From contig JAEWHG010000001.1 in NCBI GenBank assembly GCA_023387935.1, positions 1 to 6,230 of the forward strand: 6,230 nt of DNA, written 5' to 3'. Shown here piece by piece: positions 5,732 to 6,230 of this stretch. The DNA comes from Bacillota bacterium. Its GTDB lineage: Bacteria; Bacillota; Clostridia; Peptostreptococcales; Natronincolaceae. Position 1 is the first letter of the stretch, and each line of letters starts with the position of its first letter. The notes beneath the pieces were generated by a model, which did not search any database, was not told where the DNA came from, and saw only the letters and a program-made list of their open reading frames with translations. Both the position numbers and the translations under genes were made by a program.

Positions 5732-5761
5732 ATTATAGCAATATAAAAAGTGTACAATCAA
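5732..5761 (-). promoter_or_regulatory. Extended -10 promoter of the ferredoxin gene
   Basis: On the minus strand TTGATT (5761-5756) and TATAAT (5737-5732) are separated by 18 bp, and TG stands one base before the -10 (TGCTATAAT). Transcription should start near 5725, giving a leader of about 40 nt. A strong promoter suits an abundant protein. Confidence 0.7.
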
Positions 5762-6007
5762 TAAGGAAATTAGATTTTTTTATAAAAAGCATTAATATAT
5801 AATGATTTTCACTCTAAATCTTTAGTATTTCATTCTATTGCAAAATGCAGAAAAATAATATGAAGGTATTAATTTTATTATAGAGGATAAATAATATGAT
5901 ATTATAAAAATAAGATACAAATTTAGATTGTAGTTTAATTACTTTAGGTATGGACTAAACTAAATATTCAATAGAGTTTATGGTGATCTAATAAAGGAGT
6001 GAGAAAA
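5762..6007. other. AT-rich divergent gap between ferredoxin and P-loop gene
   Basis: This 246-bp stretch has no supported gene. It holds an imperfect dyad at 5786-5808 (AAA, one mismatch, CATTA, 5-bp centre, TAATG, one mismatch, TTT) about 25 bp behind the ferredoxin -35. I find no convincing promoter for the gene at 6008, only weak -10-like sequences such as TATTAT at 5900-5905. Confidence 0.3.
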
Positions 6008-6230
6008 ATGGAGGTCTTTGTGCTTGTAGGTTCTAGTGGTACAGGAAAAAGTTTTAGAGCTATTGGTGTAGCAAAAGAAAAAAATATTGAGTATATAATT
6101 GATGATGGACTCTTAATAAGAGGAAACAAGGTATTAGGGGGAAAATCAGCTAAGAGAGAAAAGTCCACGATGGGAGCTATTAAGAGAGCTATTTTTCTTG
6201 AGGATGATCATAAAAAAGAAGTAGTTGAAA
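6008..6230 (+). CDS. P-loop NTPase of unknown function, 3'-truncated by window edge
   Basis: Only the first 74 codons are present. The protein opens MEVFVLVGSSGTGKS: a hydrophobic beta strand followed at once by a Walker A loop, GSSGTGKS (about 8-15), so the nucleotide-binding domain is at the very N-terminus. After a helix comes EYIIDDGLLI (about 31-40), a strand ending in paired acidic residues that could be a nucleotide- or Mg-contacting strand, then a Lys/Arg-rich part (GGKSAKREKS) and an amphipathic segment. I do not recognise a characterised family; small kinase-like or AAA-type proteins remain possible and the missing C-terminus would decide. The ATG is supported by AAAGGAG (5993-5999) eight bases upstream. 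The gene is divergent from ferredoxin, so a functional link is not implied. Confidence 0.85.
   Translation, partial: MEVFVLVGSSGTGKSFRAIGVAKEKNIEYIIDDGLLIRGNKVLGGKSAKREKSTMGAIKRAIFLEDDHKKEVVE

Noticed and set aside
5684..5761. A 26-residue N-terminal extension of the ferredoxin.
   Set aside because: It runs through the -10 and -35 elements, has no ribosome site, and does not resemble ferredoxins; AGGAGG fixes the start at 5683.
5968..6168. A 66-codon minus-strand ORF opposite the P-loop gene.
   Set aside because: It is antisense to the Walker A-containing frame that has a proper ribosome site; its composition is that of a reversed coding strand.
1..6230. CRISPR array, insertion sequence, tRNA or riboswitch.
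   Set aside because: I saw no regularly spaced repeats, transposase-like frame, tRNA arm pattern or known riboswitch core on either strand by reading.

Overview
The window looks like a piece of chromosome from a low-G+C anaerobic Firmicute, most likely class Clostridia. The DNA is strongly AT-rich, Shine-Dalgarno sequences are strong (AGGAGG, GGGAGG), genes end in hairpin-plus-T-run terminators, and there is a classical clostridial 2[4Fe-4S] ferredoxin and a Rex redox repressor. The order tsaD, ABC-F ATPase on the opposite strand, then rex resembles Bacillus subtilis ydiE-ydiF-ydiH, so this is a conserved housekeeping neighbourhood and not an island. I see no insertion sequence, phage gene, tRNA, rRNA or CRISPR array.

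Layout. 1-675 (+) is the C-terminal two thirds of tsaD, closed by a terminator at 747-779. 676-1153 is a 478-bp gap between convergent genes; its middle (784-960) is packed with DnaA-box-like 9-mers, four of them exact TTATNCACA. 1154-3076 (-) is a complete ABC-F ATPase with its terminator at 1105-1151. 3077-3470 is a divergent regulatory gap with a consensus-perfect promoter (3240-3268), a long leader that may hold a 7-codon ORF, and a short palindrome. 3471-4130 (+) is rex and 4141-4578 (+) a MarR-type regulator right behind it. The pair ends in a 23-bp perfect hairpin (4560-4610) that can also serve the convergent lipoprotein gene at 4642-5376 (-). A small ferredoxin gene follows at 5513-5683 (-) with its own extended -10 promoter and terminator. 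6008-6230 (+) is the start of a P-loop protein of unknown function that runs off the edge.

How the parts relate. TsaD makes the t6A modification of tRNAs, and the ABC-F protein probably acts on the ribosome, so the left half concerns translation. Rex senses NADH/NAD+ and typically controls fermentation and electron-transfer genes. The nearby ferredoxin is an electron carrier, but no Rex operator is visible in front of it, so regulation by Rex is not supported here. The item most worth following is the DnaA-box cluster, which sits between two terminators and far from any dnaA gene visible here. It resembles DnaA-titrating or initiation-modulating clusters known elsewhere, but its function is inferred. 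I found no clear multi-gene undescribed system.
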